Source: a virus. Taken from it: a stretch of DNA of 39,782 nucleotides. Of the stretch, positions 28,653 through 36,286 are shown piece by piece. The translations under genes were made by a program, and so were the position numbers. Each line of letters starts with the position of its first letter. The first letter of the stretch is position 1. Below the pieces are notes generated by a model that did no database searches, was not told the origin of the DNA, and saw only the letters and a list, made by a program, of their open reading frames with translations. Location: positions 1-39,782 of the IMG/VR virus record IMGVR_UViG_3300018876_000035; one strand, given 5' to 3'.

Positions 28653-30623
28653 ATGGCATATACAGTTACAACTAACGATGGAGTTACAATTAATGTCGCT
28701 GACGAAACTAAAGACAGCGGATCGTTATCTCTAACTTTAATCGGCAGAAACGCTACAAACTATGGGCAAGGACTGGCTACTAACACTGTACAGCAATTAG
28801 AAAATTTTGCTGACACTACTCCTCCTACTGCTACATATATCCCAACAGGGCACCTTTGGTATAACAAATCTGACGACACTATGCGAGTTTATGACGGCTC
28901 AGCGTGGAAACGAATGACAAACATTCCGGTTTCCACGTCGGCTATAACTGGCAACCTTGTAGCAGGTACAGCATTTTTTAATAGCGAAGACGATCAACTT
29001 AAAATTTATGACGGTACTACATTTAAAAATGCAGTCGTTCCAGGTGGTAATGTATCCGCAGCCTATGCAGGATTACTAGCGTCAGGTAATGCAACTAACT
29101 ACGGAGCAAAGGTTGAAGCAATATATATAACATCTGCTTCTAGCGAAATTGTTCCAGTACTTGCAATGAAATATGTAAGTGATTCTACAGACGGCAGTGT
29201 GTCCGGTATAACACCAGATGCAGAACATGACGGAGCAAATGCAACGATCATGGCAATCTTTAGTGACAGGGCGTTTGTAGTTGATGCATCAGACCCGTAT
29301 TACACTGAACTTTCGTCCGCAGACGCATTTAGCGCAAATATTACAGCTGGATTTAACTTACGCGCAGAATATACAGAATCCTCAATTAGTTTAGCAGACC
29401 AATCAGAATGGGCAGACAAAGCCAACGCAATTTACACTGGTACAATTATCCCAGCGGCAGACATTATTCATGTAGGGTCAACTAACTGGACACCTTCGGG
29501 CACGGTTAGCACAAACTATAGTTTAGGTAATGCTACAAATAGATTTGGTGTTATATATGTAGACAGTATAGAATTAGGTAATCCCTCTAGTAGCAAAACT
29601 TTAGGTATTGTTGGAACGGTTGATATTGGTAATGCTACTAGCGCAGTTAACCACATTTATACAACAGATTTAACCGTATCAGGCAACGTAGCGTTTGATA
29701 GTGGAATACAAAATATAGGTACAAGCGGCTCCCCGGTAGAGAATTTATATGCCACTAACGTAGAATTAACAACAGGGACAATTTCTACTACACCGTCATC
29801 AAACACTGATATTGCTAATAAATTATATGTAGACAACGCACTGTCGGGCGTAGGGACAAATGCAACCACAGTGACACTAGTAGCAACGAATACTACAGCC
29901 TCTACGCATTATCCGACATTTGTTGATAGCGCAACAGGAAACGAGAACATAAGAACTGATACTTCTTATACTTACAATCCCAGTACAAATACGCTTACAG
30001 CAAGCATATTTAACGGTAACGCTACATCTGCTACTACAGCGACTACTGCTACTACAGCGACTACCGCTACTACGGTTACATTGGTAGCAACTAATACTAC
30101 AGCTTCTACTCATTATCCGTTATTCGCAGAAGCGGCTACCGGTAGTGAAGAAGCACGTACTGATACAGGATACACTTATAATCCAAGTACAGGGACATTA
30201 ACTTCAACTATCTTTAGTGGCACAGCAACGCAGGCACAATATGCTGACCTTGCAGAACTTTATACTTCCGATGAGCAGTATGCTCCAGGCACAGTAGTTA
30301 AAATAGGCGGCACTGCTGAGATTACACAAACTACTGGTGCAAACGATGTAGATGTGTTTGGTGTTATATCAACTAACCCAGCATTTTTAATGAACAAAGA
30401 TTTAGAGAATGGTCTTCCAGTAGCTTTACAAGGACGAGTTCCAGTTAAAGTAATTGGTACTGTAAGCAAAGGACAGCGATTAGTAAGTGCAGGCGCGGCT
30501 GGCACAGCAATGGCGCAAAGCACATACGAACCTAGCGATAACAGAGCTATTATAGGAAGAGCATTAGAAGATAAAATCACAGAAGGCCCAGGCTTTGTGG
30601 AAGCCGTAATAGGAGTTAAGTAA
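28653..30623 (+). CDS. tail fibre-like structural protein with internal duplication
   Basis: 656 residues, AGAGGAA 10 bases before the ATG. The N-terminus (TNDGVTINVADETKDSGSLS, then LIGRNATNYGQGLATNTVQQ) is the attachment segment common in marine phage tail proteins, followed by a TGHLWYNKSDDTMRVYDGSAW motif shared by many fibres. The middle is Thr/Ala/Ser-rich. A 68-residue module beginning TTVTLVATNTTASTHYP is present twice in tandem (29865-30236). The C-terminal ~110 residues form a distinct domain (QYADLAELYTSDEQYAPGTV, ALQGRVPVKVIGTVSKGQRL, then GFVEAVIGVK) found at fibre ends. It may help trimer formation. A chaperone/protease type domain is possible, but I see no catalytic residues to support it. 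Likely a host-recognition or accessory fibre. Confidence 0.65.
   Translation: MAYTVTTNDGVTINVADETKDSGSLSLTLIGRNATNYGQGLATNTVQQLENFADTTPPTATYIPTGHLWYNKSDDTMRVYDGSAWKRMTNIPVSTSAITGNLVAGTAFFNSEDDQLKIYDGTTFKNAVVPGGNVSAAYAGLLASGNATNYGAKVEAIYITSASSEIVPVLAMKYVSDSTDGSVSGITPDAEHDGANATIMAIFSDRAFVVDASDPYYTELSSADAFSANITAGFNLRAEYTESSISLADQSEWADKANAIYTGTIIPAADIIHVGSTNWTPSGTVSTNYSLGNATNRFGVIYVDSIELGNPSSSKTLGIVGTVDIGNATSAVNHIYTTDLTVSGNVAFDSGIQNIGTSGSPVENLYATNVELTTGTISTTPSSNTDIANKLYVDNALSGVGTNATTVTLVATNTTASTHYPTFVDSATGNENIRTDTSYTYNPSTNTLTASIFNGNATSATTATTATTATTATTVTLVATNTTASTHYPLFAEAATGSEEARTDTGYTYNPSTGTLTSTIFSGTATQAQYADLAELYTSDEQYAPGTVVKIGGTAEITQTTGANDVDVFGVISTNPAFLMNKDLENGLPVALQGRVPVKVIGTVSKGQRLVSAGAAGTAMAQSTYEPSDNRAIIGRALEDKITEGPGFVEAVIGVK
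29865..30236 (+). repeat. tandem 68-residue module in the fibre gene plus an 18-base microrepeat
   Basis: Unit 1 is 29865-30068 and unit 2 is 30069 to about 30236. Both begin TTVTLVATNTTASTHYP and contain YTYNPST-x-TLT. At their boundary an 18-base unit encoding Ala-Thr-Thr-Ala-Thr-Thr repeats about 2.5 times (30030-30075). The DNA of the two large units differs mostly at third codon positions, so the duplication is old or selection preserves the protein. Confidence 0.85.
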
Positions 30624-30624
30624 T

Positions 30625-31599
30625 ATGGCATCAGGTGCACCAGTAACAGTAACAGGAGGTACTACTATGACTCAAGTTGTAGCAGGTACTGATTCTGTCG
30701 AAGCGGCAGATTTCAATAATCCGCGCACTAATGTTAATACCTTATTAACTACTCCCGCAGACGTTACATTAGGCACTTATGTAGAATCTAGTACGTTTGG
30801 CTATAATCAAGGCGGCGCAGGTGTCGGAGCGGCATCCATTAGCGGAAGTGTGCTTGCTACAGGCGCAAACGGTGCGTTTAAAGATTTACAAGATGACGTT
30901 CAGGCCTTATGTGCATTTTTAGGACAGGCAGTTAGGACCGGAGTAGGCACTGATGTAACAACATCAGATACTATTACTGCCGCAACGTGGAGCAATTTAA
31001 TGCTTAACATTAAGGATTGTTGGGATAATAGATTTGTACCAGCTTCCGTGTCAACTACAACTGATGCCACTGTACAGAGGCTAACAGCTTGGACAAACAC
31101 ATTAACCCAGATTACAACATGGACTTTTGCTAACGAAGCAGACTGTCGTGCATTTTTTAACGGAGGCGGCCAATTAGGTGTAAGCGCAAGCAGAACAGGC
31201 GGCACAGCATCTACGCAGAATACGTCCTGGACAACTAAATTAAGCACAATTGGAGATATATTTTTAACCCATAATACTACAACCGCCGGCGCAGGAACAA
31301 TTGCAGGCATTGGTTTTTACGAATTAACTACTTCGGATCAACAGTTGGTACAATATTTTGGCGGCACCACACCATATACCGCCGACTATATACGTGTATT
31401 AGCAAAAGTAAACAGCATAACAGATCCAACTGTAGTTACTATTACAACTGAACTAGTTGACGCAACTGACAACTCTATTGACGATCCACCAGATGGCACA
31501 CTAAGCATTAATGCTAGACGTAAACAGCCAGACGCAAGTGGCTCAGGCTTTACGTTTGCTACGCCAACAGACAGCGCAGGCGCTATCACAGGCTCATAA
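30625..31599 (+). CDS. virion structural protein, last gene of the structural operon
   Basis: 324 residues, with GGAG 12 bases before the ATG and only one base after the previous stop. The sequence is Thr/Ala/Gly-rich with the motifs FFNGGGQLGVSASRTGG, TSWTTKLSTIGDIFLTHN and GIGFYELTTSDQQLVQYFGG, which I recognise from structural proteins of marine T4-like phages. No signal peptide or catalytic motif. A strong terminator follows 12 bases after the stop, so this closes the long late operon. A peripheral tail or capsid-decoration role is likely, but the exact location is unknown. Confidence 0.6.
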   Translation: MASGAPVTVTGGTTMTQVVAGTDSVEAADFNNPRTNVNTLLTTPADVTLGTYVESSTFGYNQGGAGVGAASISGSVLATGANGAFKDLQDDVQALCAFLGQAVRTGVGTDVTTSDTITAATWSNLMLNIKDCWDNRFVPASVSTTTDATVQRLTAWTNTLTQITTWTFANEADCRAFFNGGGQLGVSASRTGGTASTQNTSWTTKLSTIGDIFLTHNTTTAGAGTIAGIGFYELTTSDQQLVQYFGGTTPYTADYIRVLAKVNSITDPTVVTITTELVDATDNSIDDPPDGTLSINARRKQPDASGSGFTFATPTDSAGAITGS

Positions 31600-31611
31600 G
31601 CATTATGATTT

Positions 31612-31643
31612 AAGCCAGTAATTAACCTTACTGGCTTTTTTTT
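31612..31643 (+). terminator. intrinsic terminator ending the structural operon
   Basis: A perfect 10-bp stem (AAGCCAGTAA, six-base loop, TTACTGGCTT; 31612-31637) runs into an eight-T tract (31636-31643). This is the clearest Rho-independent terminator in the window and separates the structural genes from the accessory operon. Confidence 0.92.
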
Positions 31644-31645
31644 GA

Positions 31646-31653
31646 CGTAAATA
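31646..31653 (+). promoter_or_regulatory. possible late promoter (CGTAAATA) for the accessory operon
   Basis: CGTAAATA differs from GATAAATA at the first two bases but lies exactly 5 bases before the ATG at 31659, the same spacing as at gp25 and at 28005, and directly after the terminator. Similar GTAAATA strings occur by chance inside genes (e.g. near 8780 and 12437), so the call rests on position. Confidence 0.45.
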
Positions 31654-31658
31654 ATGGT

Positions 31659-32027
31659 ATGAGTACTAAATTAACTAAAGCCCTAGAATTTTCTAATTAT
31701 CGGGCCACATTAAATAACCAACAAGCCGCATTAAAAGCTAAAACACAAAGCCAGCTAAGTTACAGTCTTAACCGCGGATCCTTTACGATTGATTTACCCC
31801 TGCTTACATTTTGTAAACAATTACTAGACCAGGAATATACCGAAGCCGTCCTGCTAGACATTTATCAAAATCCAATCAAAATAGATCTCGAGCCGTTTTA
31901 CGAAGAAATTTTTAGTAGATATTTTGAGGTAACAAACGATTACTATTTAGAGTATGAGAAATTGTGCAAGGCAAGAAAAGTACACAAAGTAGTAGACATA
32001 AAAGAAGAGGAAACAAAAGATGAGTAA
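31659..32027 (+). CDS. conserved phage protein of unknown function
   Basis: 122 residues starting MSTKLTKALEFSNYRATLNN. The style (N-terminal helix, SFTIDLPLLTFCKQLLD, then EPFYEEIFSRYFEVTNDYYL and a charged C-terminal tail) is one I associate with small conserved proteins of T4-like marine phages, but no function is known to me. It is probably mostly helical and soluble. No ribosome-binding site is visible; the gene may be read from a leaderless transcript. Its stop overlaps the next start by 8 bases. Confidence 0.6.
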   Translation: MSTKLTKALEFSNYRATLNNQQAALKAKTQSQLSYSLNRGSFTIDLPLLTFCKQLLDQEYTEAVLLDIYQNPIKIDLEPFYEEIFSRYFEVTNDYYLEYEKLCKARKVHKVVDIKEEETKDE

Positions 32028-32193
32028 ATTAACATACGAAGAATTCTGTGAAAAAATGAAAATGACAGTGGAAATGGCACCAGCAGAGATTGCCCTTGCT
32101 AAAGAGACACATGGCATAGATATATTAGGTGAGATGGAACAAGCTCGCAAAAAAGAATATCAATTATATTTAGATGGCGACTTTGACAAATAA
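32020..32193 (+). CDS. small acidic/amphipathic protein of unknown function
   Basis: 57 residues, from the ATG at 32020 to TAA at 32191-32193 (MSKLTYEEFCEKMKMTVEMA at the N-terminus, EYQLYLDGDFDK at the end). It overlaps the upstream gene by 8 bases and the downstream glycosyltransferase-like gene by 20 bases. The AGAGGAA at 32006-32012 serves as ribosome-binding site. Such chained overlaps on both sides support a real gene. Predicted helical; no known motif. Confidence 0.7.
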   Translation: MSKLTYEEFCEKMKMTVEMAPAEIALAKETHGIDILGEMEQARKKEYQLYLDGDFDK

Positions 32194-33082
32194 ACCCACA
32201 CGCGGCATTTTAATGTTTGCTAACAATAATACCGAGATTGATTATTTTAAAATCGCAGTGGTTAACAGTTTCTTAGTGCAGAAGCATTTAGGCATAAAAG
32301 ACATCACGGTAGTTACAGATTCGCATACTTTGGACTACGCAGAAAAAAGTTTAGGCAAACGCTTAATTAAGAAAGCCATCAACAATATTATAGTCGTAGA
32401 AAAGGATATGGATTTCAAAAATAGAAATATCCGAACGTACAAAGACACAACACATAACGCACAAAACTTATCATTTTATAATGCAGGCAGACCGGATGCG
32501 TACGAACTAAGTCCGTACGATGAAACTATAATGATAGATGCGGACTATTTAATCCTAAGCGACACACTAAATCAATGTTGGGGTAATAACAATGACTTGA
32601 TGATGAATTGGAAATGGCAAGACATAATGTACGAAAGAGAATACCCAGACCTCAACAGATTACATGATATGGGAATTACAATGTATTGGGCTACAGTAGT
32701 TTACTTTAAAAAGACAGACTATGTAGAGAGCTTTTTTGATTGCGTTAAACATGTAAAAGCAAACACTAAATTTTATAAAGACTTATACAAGTGGGATGGC
32801 GGCATATATCGAAACGATTATAGTTTTAGTATTGCGGCACACATGTTAGGTGGGTTCGTTGATAAAAATATCCCACAACTGCCCACGACACTATACAAGA
32901 CATTTGACACAGACGACATACACAGCGCAGTAGATGCTAGTACATTACTAATGTACTTAGAAAAGCCTCGCTCCCCAGGAGATTTTATTCTTACTAAGTG
33001 GAGCGGGGTTGATCTACATGTTATGAATAAATGGGCAATCAACCGCATAGGCGACGAAATGTTAGATTTCGCAAAAGGATAA
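32174..33082 (+). CDS. glycosyltransferase-like protein 1 (GT-A fold, D-x-D)
   Basis: 302 residues. The N-terminus (RGILMFANNNTEIDYFKIAV, then IKDITVVTDSHTLDY) has the alternating beta/alpha pattern of a nucleotide-sugar-binding domain. SPYDETIMIDADYLI contains the Asp122-Ala-Asp124 D-x-D metal/nucleotide-sugar motif after a hydrophobic strand, as in GT8-like and related GT-A enzymes. Later motifs include GITMYWATVVYFKK and WDGGIYRNDYSFSIAAHMLG, resembling the acceptor/product region with a His. It overlaps the upstream gene by 20 bases. The gene at 33273 is a paralogue (SPYDETVILDTDMI). Probable role: adding sugars to host surface polysaccharide, a virion protein or DNA; the substrate cannot be read from sequence. 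Confidence 0.6.
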   Translation: MATLTNKPTRGILMFANNNTEIDYFKIAVVNSFLVQKHLGIKDITVVTDSHTLDYAEKSLGKRLIKKAINNIIVVEKDMDFKNRNIRTYKDTTHNAQNLSFYNAGRPDAYELSPYDETIMIDADYLILSDTLNQCWGNNNDLMMNWKWQDIMYEREYPDLNRLHDMGITMYWATVVYFKKTDYVESFFDCVKHVKANTKFYKDLYKWDGGIYRNDYSFSIAAHMLGGFVDKNIPQLPTTLYKTFDTDDIHSAVDASTLLMYLEKPRSPGDFILTKWSGVDLHVMNKWAINRIGDEMLDFAKG

Positions 33083-33084
33083 TT

Positions 33085-33276
33085 ATGGATTATACTAAAC
33101 GACTTTGGAATAGCTTAACACAGTTAATGAAAAAGATAGAAGACGACGGCCACGAAGAAGTAATATACTTTAATGGGCACATGTTAGAAACTGATAAGTG
33201 GGTGTATGGCTTATACGACAGAGTGTTAACCAGAGAACCAGCCGAGCCTAAGAAAAAGAAAACTAAGAAAAAATGA
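33085..33276 (+). CDS. small protein with Lys-rich tail, unknown function
   Basis: 63 residues from the ATG at 33085 (AAGGAT upstream), chosen over an in-frame ATG at 33031 inside the preceding gene. Sequence MDYTKRLWNSLTQLMKKIED, then EEVIYFNGHMLETDKWVYGL, with a C-terminal PKKKKTKKK tail that could bind nucleic acid or acidic partners. Its stop overlaps the next start (ATGA). It lies between two glycosyltransferase-like paralogues. Confidence 0.6.
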   Translation: MDYTKRLWNSLTQLMKKIEDDGHEEVIYFNGHMLETDKWVYGLYDRVLTREPAEPKKKKTKKK

Positions 33277-34139
33277 GTCGAGGTTATATCTGTATAGCAC
33301 AAAATAATAGCACTGTTGATTATTTGGAACAGGCGTATGCCCTTGCCTTAAATTTAAAATTAACACAATCCACTGTAAACAACTTAACAGTGTGCGTAGA
33401 TCCAGCTACAAAGAAGTTAATTAAACCTAAGCACAAAAAAGTATTCGATAACATTGTTGACATTCCTTGGCTAGATGATGCGAAAGATGCTGAATGGAAG
33501 ATAAACAATAAGTGGAAATTTTTATACATGAGCCCGTATGATGAAACTGTTATACTTGATACCGATATGATATTTCCTACCGATGTTAGTTACTGGTGGG
33601 ATATCCTAGCGCAAAGAGAGGTATGGGCCACAACCCATGTAAGAACATTTAGGGGAGAAACTGTTACAAGTGACGCATACCGTAAAACATTTACTGCGAA
33701 TGAACTACCTAATGTGTATATGGCCTTTTTCTATTTTAAGAAAGGAGAATTAGCTAGTGAATTATTTACAATGATTGAAATTATTTTTCAGCACTGGCAA
33801 AGAATGTACCACAAATATCTACCCAACGGAAAACCTGAGCACCTTAGCGGAGATGTAGCATTTGCATTAGCTATGCAAATACTAGGCGTAGAGCATGAAT
33901 GTACTAGAGAAAATGTAGATGCGGTTCCTACATTTGTACACATGAAAAGCCACGTACAAAATATACCAGACGCAAAGATTTCAACAAAATGGTCAGATAC
34001 ATTGCCGACATATTATGACACATGCTCTAATTTTAAAATAGGCAATTTCCAACAAATTTATCCTTTTCACTATGTCGAAAAAGACTGGATGACAACGGAG
34101 AAGATATCACAAATGGAAAACGACTATGTCAATAAGTAA
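33273..34139 (+). CDS. glycosyltransferase-like protein 2 (paralogue of the 32.2-kb gene)
   Basis: 288 residues. The start RGYICIAQNNSTVDYLEQAY parallels RGILMFANNNTEIDYFKIAV of protein 1, and SPYDETVILDTDMIFPTD aligns with SPYDETIMIDADYLILSD, giving a D-x-D at Asp96-Thr-Asp98. The downstream motif PNVYMAFFYFKK matches TMYWATVVYFKK, and GDVAFALAMQILG matches FSIAAHMLG, so the two genes arose by duplication and diverged strongly. It overlaps the upstream stop by 4 bases (ATGA) and the next gene by 14 bases. Role as for protein 1, with a different acceptor or donor likely. Confidence 0.6.
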   Translation: MSRGYICIAQNNSTVDYLEQAYALALNLKLTQSTVNNLTVCVDPATKKLIKPKHKKVFDNIVDIPWLDDAKDAEWKINNKWKFLYMSPYDETVILDTDMIFPTDVSYWWDILAQREVWATTHVRTFRGETVTSDAYRKTFTANELPNVYMAFFYFKKGELASELFTMIEIIFQHWQRMYHKYLPNGKPEHLSGDVAFALAMQILGVEHECTRENVDAVPTFVHMKSHVQNIPDAKISTKWSDTLPTYYDTCSNFKIGNFQQIYPFHYVEKDWMTTEKISQMENDYVNK

Positions 34140-34782
34140 AGACGCTTTAGCGAGAAAGAAACGATTCCAAAAGATTAAAGACACGCATGGCGGCATTCAC
34201 TTCGTACAGTCTCATATAAAAAATCAGATGTGGAATTTATGGTTTAACGATGAAGGCGACATAGTAGGCTTAAGTAAAAGTCCAAATGAAAAGATGTCTA
34301 AGGCGTACAATGTAACACAATTTACACAGGATCAAATTGACATGTTAACTGATAACAATTGGTTTTCGTATCGCGTAAGACAAGATCCTAAATCCGAAGT
34401 TATTTTTTACTTAGAACCCAAACCTATAGATTCGAGCATAGTGAGCACAAACGACTTCTTGTATCAAGTGCCGAGAGGAAAATCGCCGGTTTACGACTTA
34501 AACATTATTGTACAAAAAAGCAAGTTGATAGTAAAAGCACATAGTAAATTGCTAGCAGAATTTGATGATATAGATTTAGACGTAGCTTCTGCTAGAGGGC
34601 ATAAGAGATTACCCTTCTATTTTACTACAGTAAACGATCCTAGTTTTATGTTTCACACTGAAATTATACAGTTACGAGACCTGTTAGCAAATAAACAAGT
34701 AGAAGTCTTGTTACCGGCAGATTTACGCCAATGTGATGTATTTACTATAAAAGCGTTTGATAAGTATATTAGAGAGGAATAA
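34126..34782 (+). CDS. unknown phage protein in the glycosyltransferase-like operon
   Basis: 218 residues. A basic N-terminus (SKDALARKKRFQKIKDTHGG) is followed by mixed alpha/beta sequence (MWNLWFNDEGDIVGLSKSP, FSYRVRQDPKSEVIFYLEP, FYFTTVNDPSFMFHTEIIQL). No signal peptide, membrane segment or catalytic motif was recognised. It overlaps the upstream gene by 14 bases and ends in TAATG, whose ATG begins a 14-residue micro-ORF. Membership of the operon is clear; function is not. Confidence 0.55.
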   Translation: MSISKDALARKKRFQKIKDTHGGIHFVQSHIKNQMWNLWFNDEGDIVGLSKSPNEKMSKAYNVTQFTQDQIDMLTDNNWFSYRVRQDPKSEVIFYLEPKPIDSSIVSTNDFLYQVPRGKSPVYDLNIIVQKSKLIVKAHSKLLAEFDDIDLDVASARGHKRLPFYFTTVNDPSFMFHTEIIQLRDLLANKQVEVLLPADLRQCDVFTIKAFDKYIREE

Positions 34783-34826
34783 TGATGGCTAAGATTGACA
34801 TCGATATCGATAAAGGAAAAGAATAA
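34782..34826 (+). CDS. 14-residue bridging micro-ORF
   Basis: MMAKIDIDIDKGKE. Its ATG overlaps the previous stop (TAATG) and its own stop overlaps the next ATG (TAATG), so ribosomes could pass from gene to gene. The string MAKIDI is identical to the first six residues of the gene at 35273, suggesting a duplicated gene start left behind by insertion of the intervening genes. Confidence 0.4.
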   Translation: MMAKIDIDIDKGKE

Positions 34827-35209
34827 TGGAATTTATAGGAAAAATTGCAACTGCTGGGGAACCAATGCCAGAATCAGGCAGGACGTTCCCAAAAGAAGAG
34901 TTGGAAAAGGCAATAGCAAAATATAACGAAAAAGAAACCAAATTAGGGCATTTGGGATTACAAGAAAGCTCGACAGTTAATTTAGACCGAGTGTCACACA
35001 AAGTTAATAACGTGTACATGAAAGATAACACAGTGTATGCTGAAGTTACTGTATTAGACACCCCTATGGGCAATATTACAAAACAATTAATAGAAGCTGA
35101 TGCTACGATGACACTAGTACCAACAGGCACCGGCAAAGTTGACGAAAATAATACTATCACAGATTATGAATTAACATCTATTGATTTTTCTGAAACAAGG
35201 ATAGAATAA
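34826..35209 (+). CDS. prohead-protease-like protein, probably without protease activity
   Basis: 127 residues. The layout follows phage prohead/capsid maturation proteases (T4 gp21, family S77, and S78): an N-terminal SGRTFPKEELEKAIAKY (T4: NKRLYPKRILEKAVKDY), a His in KLGHLG (His42), then VSHKVNNVYMKDNTVYAEV and VLDTPMGNITKQLIEA. The segment where these enzymes have VSSRG, with the catalytic Ser, reads VPTGTG (98-103) here, so the nucleophile is missing. T4 gp21 has 212 residues. It lies among sugar genes, not capsid genes, so it is probably a repurposed or inhibitory homologue rather than the capsid protease. GGAAAAGAA lies upstream of the ATG. Family assignment is by eye. Confidence 0.5.
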   Translation: MEFIGKIATAGEPMPESGRTFPKEELEKAIAKYNEKETKLGHLGLQESSTVNLDRVSHKVNNVYMKDNTVYAEVTVLDTPMGNITKQLIEADATMTLVPTGTGKVDENNTITDYELTSIDFSETRIE

Positions 35210-35280
35210 TGGAAATAACAGGAGAGCCGTCTACTGGTGCTAGATGCCCGCAATGTGAATATGAGATAAGTAATGGCTAA
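35209..35280 (+). CDS. 23-residue CxxC micro-ORF
   Basis: The short frame opens at the TAATG of the previous gene and overlaps the next start by 8 bases. It contains ARCPQCEYEI, a single C-P-x-C knuckle like one half of a zinc ribbon. It may be a truncated zinc ribbon, a homodimeric zinc binder, or only a coupling ORF. Confidence 0.4.
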   Translation: MEITGEPSTGARCPQCEYEISNG

Positions 35281-36286
35281 AATTGATATAAGTGAACTTT
35301 GCCTTTTCTACATCAGCTACGACGAGCCAAATTGTGAAGAGAATTGGGCCGACCTGTTGAATAAAGTCCCGTGGGCAAAACGTGTGCATGGTGTTAAGGG
35401 ATTTGATGCGGCACATAAAGAATGCGCAAGGCAAAGTGAAACAGAACGCTTTATTACAGTAGACGGCGATAATATTGTTATGGATGATTTCTTCGAACAA
35501 GTTCTTGACGTCCCGGACAGCGATCACGACGGTAACGATATTAGCCACAGTATTTTTAGTTGGAATGCTAAAAATTTACTTAACGGTTTAGTATATGGCA
35601 ATGGCGGATTAAAGTGCTGGCCAAAACAATACGTGCTAGACATGAAAACACATGAGGAAGCCGAAGACGGCGAAGGCATGGAATTCTGTTGGAAGCTAAA
35701 CTACATACAGCTAAACGATACTTTTAGTGAAGTACATCAAACAGCATCTCCCTTCCAAGCATTTAGAGCAGGATTCCGTGAAGGTGTTAAAATGTCCTTA
35801 GATCAAGGTAAGCGCGTTCCTGCAGATGAATTTAAAAATAAGATATGGTGGCAGAACTATAACAGATTACAAACATGGTGCAACATAGGCAGTGATGTTG
35901 AAAACGGCTTATGGGCAATATACGGCGCAAGGCTAGGGTGTTATAAAGCAGTTTTAACAGACTGGGACACAAACGAAATAGCTGACTATGAGTGGTTTAA
36001 AAATTTCTTTGAAAAAGAAGTATTTCCTAAATTCGCTCCCATTGCTGATACAAAAACTAAAAAGATTTGCGCTAGAACTAAATTAGCATGGGACGAAGAA
36101 CAGCTAATGGAAGAAACTCGCCGAGTAGGCGATGTATTAAACGATGATATAAATGAAATGATGTTGTTTGATCCTAACCCGCAAATGTGTAAATTTTTTA
36201 AACAAACTTACGTTAATCCTCGTAGATGGGGCGTAATGATACGTGAGAAACAAATTCAAGAACTTTTAGAAAAAGGATTATTATAA
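35273..36286 (+). CDS. glycosyltransferase-like protein 3
   Basis: 337 residues. N-terminal segment LCLFYISYDEPNCEENW, then PWAKRVHGVKGFDAAHKECA and RFITVDGDNIV give the nucleotide-sugar fold with Asp64-Gly-Asp66 as D-x-D. The run SWNAKNLLNGLVYGNGGLKC and the stretch containing MEFCWKLNYIQL follow. This H-x-x-C-A...VDGDN pattern is one I recognise in uncharacterised phage proteins related to GT-A glycosyltransferases. The C-terminal third is charged and helical and not recognised. The start overlaps the CxxC micro-ORF. It shares MAKIDI with the micro-ORF at 34782. The donor and acceptor are unknown. Confidence 0.5.
   Translation: MAKIDISELCLFYISYDEPNCEENWADLLNKVPWAKRVHGVKGFDAAHKECARQSETERFITVDGDNIVMDDFFEQVLDVPDSDHDGNDISHSIFSWNAKNLLNGLVYGNGGLKCWPKQYVLDMKTHEEAEDGEGMEFCWKLNYIQLNDTFSEVHQTASPFQAFRAGFREGVKMSLDQGKRVPADEFKNKIWWQNYNRLQTWCNIGSDVENGLWAIYGARLGCYKAVLTDWDTNEIADYEWFKNFFEKEVFPKFAPIADTKTKKICARTKLAWDEEQLMEETRRVGDVLNDDINEMMLFDPNPQMCKFFKQTYVNPRRWGVMIREKQIQELLEKGLL

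Noticed and set aside
28653-30623. Self-cleaving chaperone (peptidase G2-like) domain at the end of the fibre protein
   Set aside because: The end domain is fibre-like, but I could not identify the catalytic residues of that family.
33240-33290. A-rich stretch ending in A6-TGA where a -1 frameshift would fuse the 63-residue protein to glycosyltransferase-like protein 2
   Set aside because: The codon phasing (AAG AAA AAA TGA) gives a poor slippery heptamer, and the ATGA overlap is enough for coupled translation.
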